A DNA stretch of 64,000 nt from Dubosiella muris (GTDB lineage Bacteria > Bacillota_I > Bacilli_A > Erysipelotrichales > Erysipelotrichaceae), in the NCBI RefSeq assembly GCF_004793885.1, contig NZ_SRYG01000012.1, positions 20,512 to 84,511 of the forward strand, given 5' to 3'. Positions 42,498 through 50,387 of this stretch are shown piece by piece (position 1 is the first letter of the stretch; the number at the start of each line of letters is the position of its first letter). A program made the translations under genes and the position numbers. The notes under the pieces are model-generated. The model saw only the letters and a program-made list of their open reading frames with translations. It was not told the origin of the DNA and ran no database searches.

Positions 42498-43562
42498 CTA
42501 TTTGCTGGCGAGCATATCCTGGATGTTCATCGTCAATACGCGGTCGATGTGATCGCTGCCTTCGTTCCGGTACGCGCTGGCCGCGGATTCGTACAACGTG
42601 AGCAGACCGCCGTTTCCATCCGGATAGATTTGCTCAAGCCGAGGCGGCAAGGTGATGATTTTTTGCGCGTTGGAGTTTAACAGCGAGGTTTCGCCCCGTT
42701 TGAACACGCTCAAGGTCGACTGCATGCTGGGACCGTCGCTGGCGGCCAGATAAATGAAGTGGTCGTCCATCGCGATGCCCTGGCAGTTGTCGCCGATGTT
42801 GTCGTAGCCATACGCTTTGGCGACGTGGCGGCGTGTCGTATCCAGCTTGCCGGAAGCCGGGTCGATATCGAAATCGTACACTTTTACACTGCCTTCGTCT
42901 TTCGTGAAGTAGCCGCAGTACAGCTTCGAGTCGGCATACGTTAAAAACGAGTCGTCTTTCAACTGCGGCGTTTCGATGGAATAGTCGTATTTCAGCGCTT
43001 TATGGTCGTGTTCGAAATCATAGTTGTCCATGTTGGCCAGCTTAATGAAGGAAACACTGCCTTTTTTTGTCTTTTCGTCTTTGGTGGCGATCCACACGTT
43101 CCGGTTGAGCGTGTCGTAAGCGATACTGCCGGCATGCGGCCGGTTTTCGAGGACAATCGTTTTCAAATACTTGTGGTCGTCGCGGGAAAGGACGTATAAA
43201 ACGGTGTTGTGCTCGTGCTTGTGGCAATAGGCGCTAATCAAAATATAGTCGTCCGCGATGGTGACACCCTGGGGCGTCATCTCGTCGCACTCGGCGACTT
43301 TTCCGGTTTTGTCCAGCGTTTGCGTCTCGATCAAGCCGGGAATCACATACGTGCCCTGATCGGTCTGGCTCTGGTTGGCGTCAAATCCGGCGCGAATCAC
43401 GGACGGATAGGCGGATAAGGCGTTTTTTTGCTCGTCGACGGTTTTATACAGCGTCGGTTCGGTGTTGGTACTCGTCTCTTCTGCCGCGCGCAAGGTGACT
43501 GGAGAAAACGACAAAGCGACGGCGGCGCACAAGGAAACGAGCCATTTTTTGGATTTGTTCAT
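42498..43562 (-). CDS. Exported protein of unknown function (beta-propeller-like)
   Basis: This 354-residue protein has a clear Sec signal peptide (KKWLVSLCAAVALSFSP, cleavage probably after LRA near residue 26) and no membrane anchor. The mature part has repeated short strands around Tyr/Asp pairs (DDYILISAYCHKHEHNT, DSKLYCGYFTKDEG, DDHFIYLAASDGP). These look like blades of a propeller, but no family is recognised. GGAGG precedes the ATG. It is a lone - strand gene convergent with the phosphoesterase. Confidence 0.8.
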   Translation of the reverse strand: MNKSKKWLVSLCAAVALSFSPVTLRAAEETSTNTEPTLYKTVDEQKNALSAYPSVIRAGFDANQSQTDQGTYVIPGLIETQTLDKTGKVAECDEMTPQGVTIADDYILISAYCHKHEHNTVLYVLSRDDHKYLKTIVLENRPHAGSIAYDTLNRNVWIATKDEKTKKGSVSFIKLANMDNYDFEHDHKALKYDYSIETPQLKDDSFLTYADSKLYCGYFTKDEGSVKVYDFDIDPASGKLDTTRRHVAKAYGYDNIGDNCQGIAMDDHFIYLAASDGPSMQSTLSVFKRGETSLLNSNAQKIITLPPRLEQIYPDGNGGLLTLYESAASAYRNEGSDHIDRVLTMNIQDMLASK

Positions 43563-43625
43563 GGTTCCTCCTTTGTTTTTGGGTTTCTATTTCATTATAC
43601 GGGGCGTATTTCTAAAAAGCTTTTG

Positions 43626-43654
43626 TTGTGCATTGTCCATCCATTGTGTACGAT
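43626..43654 (+). promoter_or_regulatory. Promoter of the GNAT gene (leaderless)
   Basis: TTGTGC, a 17-bp spacer and TACGAT, ending six bases before the ATG at 43661. No Shine-Dalgarno sequence is present. Confidence 0.6.
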
Positions 43655-43660
43655 AAAAGC

Positions 43661-44254
43661 ATGATAAAAAGGAAAGCGAATTTGACAGAGCAGGAAATGC
43701 TGGCCATCGCGCGCGCGTTCGCATGGTATCCCAACCCGTCGGCTTCTTTCGACGGGTTTCAAGACGAGCAAATGATCGAGCGGTATTTGCTGCTGACGAC
43801 GTCCGTCATGAAAACGTATTGCGAAATTTACTCATTGGACGAGCGGGCCTACATGATGATTTCCAATGAGTCGTCGATGACCCCGATCTTGCAGTATTTC
43901 CGTTTGTTGTGGGGAATGCTGTGGATCGTCGGGCCCGCCCGCGTATACCGGCAAATCGAGCGCGGTACCGAAGCGGGCATCTGCCAGGAAGTCGAGCTGC
44001 GCAAAAAAAAGATTCCGTTCATCCACATAGAACTGCTGGCCGTCCGCTCGGAGCACTGGGGCGAGCATTTGATGAGCGAAATGATCGCATTCGCGAAAGC
44101 GGAAGCCCGGCGCCGGGGATGCGTGTGCATTTTGGAAACGGACGAGCGTGTCAAACGGGACAAATATTTGCATTTAGGGTTCGTCTTGCGAAGAACCCGG
44201 ACGTTGCGCGAAGGGGTGGCGATCTACGACATGATCTACGACCCCAAACAATGA
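43661..44254 (+). CDS. GNAT-like N-acetyltransferase
   Basis: This 197-residue protein has a C-terminal half shaped like a GCN5-related acetyltransferase: a core strand IPFIHIELLAVRSEHWGEHL leading to an acetyl-CoA-type helix (LMSEMIAFAKAEARRRG), then CILETDERVKRDKYLHLGF, the usual late motif. The pyrophosphate-loop RxxGxG signature is weak (RSEHWGEHL), so activity is uncertain. An upstream in-frame ATG at 43628 would precede the promoter; the ATG at 43661 lies six bases after the -10. Confidence 0.75.
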   Translation: MIKRKANLTEQEMLAIARAFAWYPNPSASFDGFQDEQMIERYLLLTTSVMKTYCEIYSLDERAYMMISNESSMTPILQYFRLLWGMLWIVGPARVYRQIERGTEAGICQEVELRKKKIPFIHIELLAVRSEHWGEHLMSEMIAFAKAEARRRGCVCILETDERVKRDKYLHLGFVLRRTRTLREGVAIYDMIYDPKQ

Positions 44255-44329
44255 GTCGTCGAAATTGCCGTGGAAATATGGTAAGATGCAGGGTGCTGTG
44301 TGGCATGCGATTTTCAGGGAGGATGGAAT

Positions 44330-45466
44330 ATGAATAAAAAAGAACTAAACGAGCTCAAGCGGCAAATCAAATGGGAAAACGACGCGTTGTACATTCCGCG
44401 CATCGCGAGCGCGTATGCTTCCATTTCTTCGGAAGAGAAAAAGGTGCTCTCCTACGATATCAAGGATTTCACCTTGCTTTCGGAAGAAGAGGGAACCTTG
44501 TATTTGAATATTATGAAAAAAAGTCTGGCGGGACAGCTGGGAAAAAACTTGCTCCAGTTTCGGTTCCCGCGGGAGAACGGCGAGAAAAATCCGGCGCAGG
44601 AAAAGCTGTACGCGCTTGTCAGCTCCAAGCTGGAAGACGAGTCGCTGTTCCGGGAATTCGTCGACGACATCCTTGAAAACGGACATTATGCCAACCATGT
44701 GTTCATCACGGTGGCGTACGGGGAATATTCGGTTCCTCTTAAATCCAAAAATCTGGAAGCCAGCTACGAGGACGGCTACAAATACGATTTTATCCTCGTT
44801 TCCGTGACGCCGGCCCAGCAGACGAACATTGGTTTGTTTTTCAACCGTGACACCAACGAGGTCGAGCGCAAGGTGAACTCGGAGATGGAAATCAAACCGA
44901 CGCCCGAGGACGCGATTTTATACCCGTGTTTTTCGGAGCGGGCCGCCGATGTCAACCACGTGCTGTACCACGCCAAAAACGTCAAGTCGCTCAATCCCTT
45001 TTTTATCGAGGATGTGCTTGACTGCGCGTTCCCGCTTTCGCCTCTCGACGAGGAAAGCGGATTTTCGCAAATGCTGATCGGGATGTTCGAGGATCGGCTC
45101 AGCTGTGACGTGTTGACCGCTATTCACGAGAACATTTACGACGCGATCCAGGAAAGCGAGGAAGACGAAAGCGAGCTGACGTACTCGAAAGGAAACGTCC
45201 GTCGCCTGCTGGAGGTTTCCGGCGCGGACGAGGTGTCGATGTCCCATTTCGACGACGTGTACGCCAAGGTGCTCAACGACCAGCCCATTAAGGCGGTCAA
45301 CATGACCGATTTGAACCGGATGGCGATCAAAGTGCCGGATGTTTCGATCAATGTCAAAAATGGCGGCGACACGAAAGTGAAAATGGAAACGCTGAACGGG
45401 CGAAAATGCCTCGTGATCGAGATGGACGACTCGATTGAAATCAACGGCATCGAATTGAAACCTTAA
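44330..45466 (+). CDS. DUF4317 family protein
   Basis: This 378-residue acidic cytoplasmic protein of unknown function resembles DUF4317: an N-terminal MNKKELNELKRQIKWEN followed by IPRIASAYAS, then IMKKSLAGQLGKNLLQFRFP. The resemblance is from memory. GGGAGGATGG precedes the ATG. It stands alone, with a predicted leaderless membrane-protein gene 44 bases downstream. Confidence 0.75.
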   Translation: MNKKELNELKRQIKWENDALYIPRIASAYASISSEEKKVLSYDIKDFTLLSEEEGTLYLNIMKKSLAGQLGKNLLQFRFPRENGEKNPAQEKLYALVSSKLEDESLFREFVDDILENGHYANHVFITVAYGEYSVPLKSKNLEASYEDGYKYDFILVSVTPAQQTNIGLFFNRDTNEVERKVNSEMEIKPTPEDAILYPCFSERAADVNHVLYHAKNVKSLNPFFIEDVLDCAFPLSPLDEESGFSQMLIGMFEDRLSCDVLTAIHENIYDAIQESEEDESELTYSKGNVRRLLEVSGADEVSMSHFDDVYAKVLNDQPIKAVNMTDLNRMAIKVPDVSINVKNGGDTKVKMETLNGRKCLVIEMDDSIEINGIELKP

Positions 45467-45498
45467 GCATCGAACATGCTTTTTGTCGCCACGCCTTT

Positions 45499-45504
45499 TA
45501 CAAT
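45499..45504 (+). promoter_or_regulatory. -10 of the 45511 gene (leaderless)
   Basis: TACAAT ends six bases before the ATG at 45511. No Shine-Dalgarno sequence; the -35 is weak. Confidence 0.45.
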
Positions 45505-45510
45505 GAAGGC

Positions 45511-46068
45511 ATGGAAACCCAAAACAACGAACAAAACTTGCAAGCGGAACGAAACGATCCAATCAATCCTCAGTACTTTGTGATTGGCATCGTGTGCTAT
45601 ACGCAATACCAGCGGCTGCTGCGCATGCATGACGACATTTTCCAAAAGGTGTCGATCCTGATCGCGTTCATGTCGGCGCTGCTGATTGTCGTTGTCAACG
45701 ACATGCACTGGAAGAAAATGCTGGAAGTATGGGATTTTTCCTCGAGCCAGGCGATCCTGCACACGTGCGTGTATCAAATCTGCTCGATCACGTCCCTGGT
45801 CGGGATGCTGATCGCGACGTTTATCACGCTGCGCCTGTCGACAAGCAACCGCGACAAGGAACTCGACAGTTCTAAGTTCACGACCGAGGCGGTCATGGGC
45901 ATGAACGCCAACGCTCTGGCGCGCAAGATGATCCTCGATCTGGAGCAAGTTGTCGTCTCGCTTAAAGCGATGCTGGAAAGCAAGCAAAAGTCGTACAACC
46001 GGGCGGTCGCGATCCTGACCGTGTCCACCGTGCTGTATGTGGCGAAAGTCATTATTGAACACATTTGA
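45511..46068 (+). CDS. Three-helix membrane protein, topology similar to Pycsar-type effectors
   Basis: This 185-residue protein has a short cytoplasmic N-terminus ending in YTQYQRLLRMHDDIFQK, a membrane hairpin (about residues 45-63 and 82-108), a soluble helical segment with LARKMILDLEQVVVSLKAML, and a final membrane helix near 165-183. This order resembles DUF5706/PycTM effectors, but no nucleotide cyclase gene is near, so an immune role is not supported. Family unproven. The mRNA appears leaderless. A terminator follows. Confidence 0.7.
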   Translation: METQNNEQNLQAERNDPINPQYFVIGIVCYTQYQRLLRMHDDIFQKVSILIAFMSALLIVVVNDMHWKKMLEVWDFSSSQAILHTCVYQICSITSLVGMLIATFITLRLSTSNRDKELDSSKFTTEAVMGMNANALARKMILDLEQVVVSLKAMLESKQKSYNRAVAILTVSTVLYVAKVIIEHI

Positions 46069-46073
46069 TTTCG

Positions 46074-46100
46074 GGAATGAAAAATCTTTCATTCCTTTTT
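46074..46100 (+). terminator. Intrinsic terminator after the 45511 gene
   Basis: GGAATGAA/TTCATTCC stem followed by a T run. Confidence 0.85.
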
Positions 46101-46169
46101 TCATTCTTTTCATTCGGATGTAAATAGTGTAAAATTAAACATTATAAATAAAAGGAGAGGAAGATCTAT

Positions 46170-47144
46170 ATGAAGAATGGAATGAAACTATTGGCATGCG
46201 CGGCGATGGCGCTGTCGTTTGCAGGCTGTTCGGACAAGGGAGGAGGCGCCAGCGTTGGAATTATTCAGTACGCGGAACATCCGGCTCTTGACAACGCCCA
46301 CGAGGGATTTGTGGAAGGATTGAAGGAAAACGGATACGACGCGGAGGACGGGACGGTAACGATTGACTACAAAAACGCCCAGGGCGACCAGTCCAACAAC
46401 AAGACGATCGCGAATACGTTCGTCAACAACAATGTGGATTTGATTTACGCCGTGGCGACTCCGGCCGCCCAGGCATCGGCCAACGAGACGAAGGACATTC
46501 CGATCGTCATTAGCGCGGTTACCGATCCGGCGACAAGCGGTTTGGTGAAATCCAACGACAAGCCGGACACGAACGTGACGGGCACGTCGGATTTGACGCC
46601 GGTGGATGCTCAGCTGGACTTGCTCAAACAGCTGGTGCCAGACGCGAAGACAATCGCGATCATGTACTGCAACGCGGAAGACAATTCGGCGTTCCAGGCG
46701 GATCTGGCGAAGAAAAAAGCGAAAGAGCTTGGTTTGGACGTCGTGGAAGCGACCGTGACGGACTCGAACCAGATCCAGCAGGTGACGGAAAGCCTTGTCG
46801 GCAAAGTGGACGCGATTTACGTGCCGACGGACAACTTGCTGGCGGAAGGCATGGCGAGTCTGACGCAAGTCGCCAATGAAAACGGCATCCCGACGATCGT
46901 CGGCGAAGAGGGCATGGTTCAAAACGGCGGTTTGGCGACCTATGGAATCGACTATTTCGAATTAGGAAAAATGGCGGGCAAGCAGGCAGCCGACATTTTG
47001 AAAGGGGAAAAGGATCCCGCGGAGATGGCCATCGAATATTTGCCAGGTGAAAAATGCGAACTGACAATCAACAAGACGACGGCCGGCAAGCTGGGAATCG
47101 AGATTCCGGAAACGCTGGAAAGCGACGCGGTGATCATTGAGTAG
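46170..47144 (+). CDS. ABC transporter substrate-binding lipoprotein (TrpX-like)
   Basis: This is the substrate-binding component of a COG2984-type importer, related to the TrpXYZ system for aromatic amino acids. The 324-residue protein has a lipoprotein signal with lipobox SFAGC (Cys20). It then has the family's typical openings GIIQYAEHPALDNAHEGF and TVTIDYKNAQGDQSNN, and VDAIYVPTDNLLAEGM near residue 212. AAGGAGAGG precedes the ATG. No T-box leader for tryptophan control is visible upstream, so the substrate stays open. Confidence 0.92.
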   Translation: MKNGMKLLACAAMALSFAGCSDKGGGASVGIIQYAEHPALDNAHEGFVEGLKENGYDAEDGTVTIDYKNAQGDQSNNKTIANTFVNNNVDLIYAVATPAAQASANETKDIPIVISAVTDPATSGLVKSNDKPDTNVTGTSDLTPVDAQLDLLKQLVPDAKTIAIMYCNAEDNSAFQADLAKKKAKELGLDVVEATVTDSNQIQQVTESLVGKVDAIYVPTDNLLAEGMASLTQVANENGIPTIVGEEGMVQNGGLATYGIDYFELGKMAGKQAADILKGEKDPAEMAIEYLPGEKCELTINKTTAGKLGIEIPETLESDAVIIE

Positions 47145-47145
47145 T

Positions 47146-48117
47146 ATGTCGATTTTATTATCCGTAGAAGGCGCGATCGGGCAGGGAATTTTATGGGGCA
47201 TCATGGCCCTTGGCGTGTACATCACGTTCCGCCTGCTCGACTTTGCCGATTTGACCGTGGATGGAAGCTTCGCGACGGGTGGCGCGGTTAGCGCGATTTT
47301 GATTGTCAGCGGGGTCGATCCCGTCCTTTCCTTGTTTGCCGCGCTGCTGGCTGGCGCGGCTTCCGGGGCCGTTACCGGTTTTCTGAACACGATTTGCAAG
47401 ATCCCGGCCATTTTGGCGGGAATCCTGACCCAGATCGGGTTGTATTCGATTAATTTGATGATTATGGGCAAAAGCAACTTGCCGCTGCTGAACACGAAGA
47501 CTATTTTCTCCAATGTGAGCGATGTCATCCATTTGCCGCGCTCGATATCGAAATGGATCTCGACGAACAATTTGACGGTTTTGCTGATTGGAATCGTTTT
47601 GGCGGTCGTCGTAATCGGAATTTTGTACTGGTTTTTCGGGACGGAAATCGGCTCGGCCATTCGGGCGACGGGAAACAACGAGCATATGGTGCGCGCCAAC
47701 GGTATCAGCACGAAGAAGACGATCATGGTCGCTTTGATGCTTTCCAACGCGCTGAACGCGTTTTCCGGCGCGCTTGTCGCCCAGCAGCAAGGTTACGCGG
47801 ACGTCAAGATGGGAATTGGTGCGATCGTCATGGCGCTGGCGTCCATCGTGCTTGGCGAGGTTCTGTTTGGACGCAAAGGCGGCTTTGCCAGACGGCTGAC
47901 TTCTATTGTGATTGGCTCGATCGCGTACCGGATCATCGTGGCGATCGTGCTCCAGCTTGGATTGAGCGCGGACAACTTGAAGCTGTTCACGGCGATTCTT
48001 GTCGGCATCGCGCTGTCGATTCCAATCATGATGGAAAATTCAAAACAAAAGGCCCGATACAAAAAACTGACCGCGGAAGTCGACGCGATCGAGGAGGCGT
48101 TCCATGCTGACCATTAA
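47146..48117 (+). CDS. ABC transporter permease (TrpY-like)
   Basis: This 323-residue membrane permease of the branched-chain-amino-acid type (COG4120) has about eight to nine helices. It contains the conserved RLLDFADLTVDGSFATGGAV near residue 27 and TGNNEHMVRANGIST near 175, the loop that contacts the ATPase. The ATG at 47146 is two bases after the stop of the binding-protein gene; an in-frame TTG at 47137 is less likely. It overlaps the ATPase gene by 14 bases. Confidence 0.92.
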   Translation: MSILLSVEGAIGQGILWGIMALGVYITFRLLDFADLTVDGSFATGGAVSAILIVSGVDPVLSLFAALLAGAASGAVTGFLNTICKIPAILAGILTQIGLYSINLMIMGKSNLPLLNTKTIFSNVSDVIHLPRSISKWISTNNLTVLLIGIVLAVVVIGILYWFFGTEIGSAIRATGNNEHMVRANGISTKKTIMVALMLSNALNAFSGALVAQQQGYADVKMGIGAIVMALASIVLGEVLFGRKGGFARRLTSIVIGSIAYRIIVAIVLQLGLSADNLKLFTAILVGIALSIPIMMENSKQKARYKKLTAEVDAIEEAFHADH

Positions 48118-48898
48118 AAAAGTATCCAAGACGTTCAATGCCGGAACGGTCAATGAAAAAAAGGCGCTGGACCAGCTCTCGCTGACGCTGGACGATGGCG
48201 ATTTCGTCACCGTTATCGGCGGCAACGGCGCGGGTAAATCCACGCTTCTCAATATGATCGCGGGGGTGTATCCAATCGACTGCGGACACATTGTTCTGGA
48301 TGGAAAAGACATTTCCTTGGATCCGGAATACAAGCGGGCTCGCTGGATCGGGCGCGTGTTCCAGGATCCGTTGATGGGGACGGCGGCCGATATGGAGATT
48401 GCCGAAAACCTGGCGCTGGCCAAACGGCGCGGCAAGGCGCGGACGCTGCGCTGGGGCTGCACGAAAGAGGAAAAGGCCGCGTATCGAAACGATTTGAAAC
48501 GTCTGGGTCTTGGACTGGAAGATCGGATGTCCAGCAAGGTGGGGCTGCTTTCGGGAGGGCAGAGACAGGCGCTGACGCTTTTGATGGCGAGTCTGCAAAG
48601 GCCGAAACTGCTTTTGCTTGACGAGCATACAGCGGCCCTCGATCCTTTGACGGCGAAAAAAGTGCTTGATTTGACGAAGGAAATCGTCGAGGAGCAGCAG
48701 CTGACGACGTTGATGATCACCCACAACATGAACGACGCCATTCAAATCGGAAACCGGCTGATCATGATGTACGATGGCCGGATCATTTACGACGTGAAAG
48801 GCGAGGAAAAGAAGAAACTGACTGTCAACGATTTGCACCAAAAGTTCCGGGAAGCGTCCGGCGAGGAGTTTTCGGACGACCGGGGCGTGTTGATTTAG
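48104..48898 (+). CDS. ABC transporter ATP-binding protein (TrpZ-like)
   Basis: This 264-residue ATPase (COG1101) energises the importer formed with the two upstream genes. Walker A GGNGAGKST lies near residue 40, the signature LSGGQRQAL near 149, Walker B LLLLDEHTAAL near 169 and the H-loop MITHNMNDA near 205. It starts inside the permease gene and ends at a strong terminator, so the three genes form one operon. Confidence 0.95.
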   Translation: MLTIKKVSKTFNAGTVNEKKALDQLSLTLDDGDFVTVIGGNGAGKSTLLNMIAGVYPIDCGHIVLDGKDISLDPEYKRARWIGRVFQDPLMGTAADMEIAENLALAKRRGKARTLRWGCTKEEKAAYRNDLKRLGLGLEDRMSSKVGLLSGGQRQALTLLMASLQRPKLLLLDEHTAALDPLTAKKVLDLTKEIVEEQQLTTLMITHNMNDAIQIGNRLIMMYDGRIIYDVKGEEKKKLTVNDLHQKFREASGEEFSDDRGVLI

Positions 48899-48904
48899 AG
48901 AAGG

Positions 48905-48938
48905 AAACAGCGAGAAAGCAATCGCTGTTTTTCTTTTT
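48905..48938 (+). terminator. Intrinsic terminator of the ABC operon
   Basis: AAACAGCGA pairs with TCGCTGTTT around an 8-nt loop and is followed by a T-rich run. Confidence 0.88.
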
Positions 48939-48943
48939 AGGTC

Positions 48944-49871
48944 TTGAATTTACACTTTAAGTTCAACACTAAAAAAGTGGAACATAGAAGCACCCATGAT
49001 ACACTAATGGTGACCAAACCAAATGAATCAGGAGGGCATATCTATGAACCACTACACTCATTTTACTATAGAAGAGCGAGAAGAGATACTAAAATATTCA
49101 TTCTTAGGTTTCTCGATCTGTAAGATTGCGAAAATACTCCACCGAAATAAATCAACGATTTCCAGAGAATTGAAAAGAAATGCTTCCCAAGGCAAATACA
49201 GTCCTTCGATGGCCCAATCAGAGTATTCGAAAAGACGAACACATTGTGGAAGAAAGAAAATATTGAATGACCCTGTTCGCTATGAATGAGTACGTAACTG
49301 CTTCTTGGATCATCAATGGTCCCCTGAAGAAATCGCTGGAAGATTAGAGTACGAAAAAGCGGATTGGTCAATCAGTCACAATACGATCTATAGAGCGATC
49401 TATGCCGGCTTGTTTGATGAAAAGAATCTCTCTCATGGCAATCGAGGAGCTATTCGAAAGCTAAGACATAGAGGAAAATCAAGGCATACGAAGGACTATG
49501 TCGAAAAACGAGGAAAGATCCAGATCAGCAATGAATTAAAAGATCGTCCTGAAGAAGCCAATAATCGCTCACGACTTGGCGATTGGGAGGGAGATACAGT
49601 AGCTGGAGCGACCGGAAAAGCCTGTCTTGTGACATATGTTGATAGAAAGAGCAGATTTCTAAAATGCATGAAGATAGCCAAGAAGAAAAGCGCCCTGGTA
49701 AAAGAAGCGACCATTCAACTTCTAAAAGAAGAGCCACTCTGCACGATTACCCCGGATCGAGGAAAAGAGTTTACTGCGCATCCGGATATAACGGAAGAAC
49801 TGAATCAAGTCCAATTTTATTTTCCGCTTCCACGACATCCATGGGATAGAGGAACAAACGAAAATACTTGA
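48944..49871 (+). mobile_element. Degenerate, 3'-truncated IS30-family element
   Basis: An AT-rich segment, clearly lower in GC than its surroundings, carries an IS30-type transposase gene. The likely left end begins at TTGAATTTACACTTTAAG, with TTCAA repeated inverted at 48962-48966. The right end is missing: homology stops at the final catalytic motif, and the sequence runs directly into the terminator of tRNA-Leu. No matching right inverted repeat was found. The exact left boundary is uncertain. Confidence 0.75.
49044..49871 (+). pseudogene. IS30-family transposase, in-frame stop and C-terminal truncation
   Basis: The N-terminal helix-turn-helix (FTIEEREEILKYSFLGFS, then LHRNKSTISRELKRNA) and DDE catalytic core (LGDWEGDTV; ITPDRGKEF; WDRGTNENT) are those of IS30 transposases. 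An in-frame TGA at 49287-49289 interrupts one continuous frame; both parts are in the same frame, so it is a nonsense change and not a shift. A second stop directly after the DDE glutamate region removes the C-terminus. The ATG at 49044 follows GGAGGG. The gene is almost certainly inactive. Confidence 0.88.
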
Positions 49872-49883
49872 CAATTCGATGCA

Positions 49884-49931
49884 ATAAAAAAAAGCGCAGA
49901 TCCACAACACGCTGTTGTCATCTGCGCTTTG
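49884..49931 (-). terminator. Intrinsic terminator of tRNA-Leu
   Basis: On the - strand AAGCGCAGAT pairs with ATCTGCGCTT around an inner hairpin, followed by a T run. Confidence 0.9.
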
Positions 49932-49943
49932 TCCGCTTCAAAA

Positions 49944-50027
49944 TGGTGCGGGCGAAGGGACTCGAACCCCCATGCCGAAGGCGCTAGATCCTAAGTCTAG
50001 TGCGTCTACCAATTTCGCCACGCCCGC
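49944..50027 (-). tRNA. tRNA-Leu (anticodon UAG)
   Basis: Read on the - strand, the 84-base gene has acceptor arm GCGGGCG/CGCCCGC, a D loop, the anticodon stem CTAGA/TCTAG with loop CTTAGGA (anticodon TAG), a long class II variable arm (CGCCTTCGGCAT), the T arm with GGTTCGAGTCCC, and an encoded CCA. Confidence 0.96.
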
Positions 50028-50069
50028 GCACGAATTATGTTACAGGAAACCATAAAAAAAATCAAGAGA

Positions 50070-50309
50070 TTAATGCAAAATCGTTGGATGATACATACTC
50101 TCGATTTCCTGTTGAAGAAACTCTTCGATTTGCTGGAGAGCCTCCTCGTCGAGCCGATGGTCGCCAATCAAAAAATCCGTCGACTGCGGGTCGCGCACGA
50201 AATGGATGGAAGGCACTTCCATCAAGCTGGTTCCCAGCTGGTCTTCCAGAGATCGTAGGATTTCGAGGATCGGTTCGATAATTTCGATTAGTTCTTTTTC
50301 ATCTAACAT
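50070..50309 (-). CDS. Small acidic protein of unknown function
   Basis: This 79-residue acidic, largely helical protein (EKELIEIIEPILEILRSLED, LQQIEEFLQQEIESM) has no recognised domain. Support for its reality is a perfect extended -10 (TGCTATAAT on the - strand) exactly six bases before the ATG, the same leaderless layout seen at other genes here. It lies between tRNA-Leu and a penicillin-recognising-fold gene on the same strand. Confidence 0.65.
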   Translation of the reverse strand: MLDEKELIEIIEPILEILRSLEDQLGTSLMEVPSIHFVRDPQSTDFLIGDHRLDEEALQQIEEFLQQEIESMYHPTILH

Positions 50310-50315
50310 GGTTTC

Positions 50316-50324
50316 ATTATAGCA
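50316..50324 (-). promoter_or_regulatory. Extended -10 promoter of the 50070-50309 gene (leaderless)
   Basis: TGCTATAAT on the - strand ends six bases before the ATG. Confidence 0.62.
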
Positions 50325-50387
50325 TCCTTTTTTTGATTGAAAACCAAACTTGAATATTTGCCGGTAAAAAGACCAAACAAGCCGGTT

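Noticed and set aside
45511-46068. A complete Pycsar anti-phage system
   Set aside because: No nucleotide cyclase or other defence gene is adjacent; only the membrane topology is similar.
46102-46169. T-box or other tryptophan-responsive leader upstream of the TrpXYZ-like ABC operon
   Set aside because: Only about 30 bases lie between the probable -10 (TAAAAT at 46130) and the start. No T-box sequence or terminator is present.
49287-49289. TGA inside the IS30 transposase as a possible sense codon (Trp) or readthrough site
   Set aside because: Many genes here, such as ferredoxin's neighbours, ruvB and the nuclease, end at ordinary TGA stops, and the element is also truncated at its 3' end. 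A nonsense mutation is simpler.
48944-50027. Integrative element inserted at tRNA-Leu
   Set aside because: No integrase gene and no repeated tRNA 3' end were found; only a remnant insertion sequence lies beside the tRNA.
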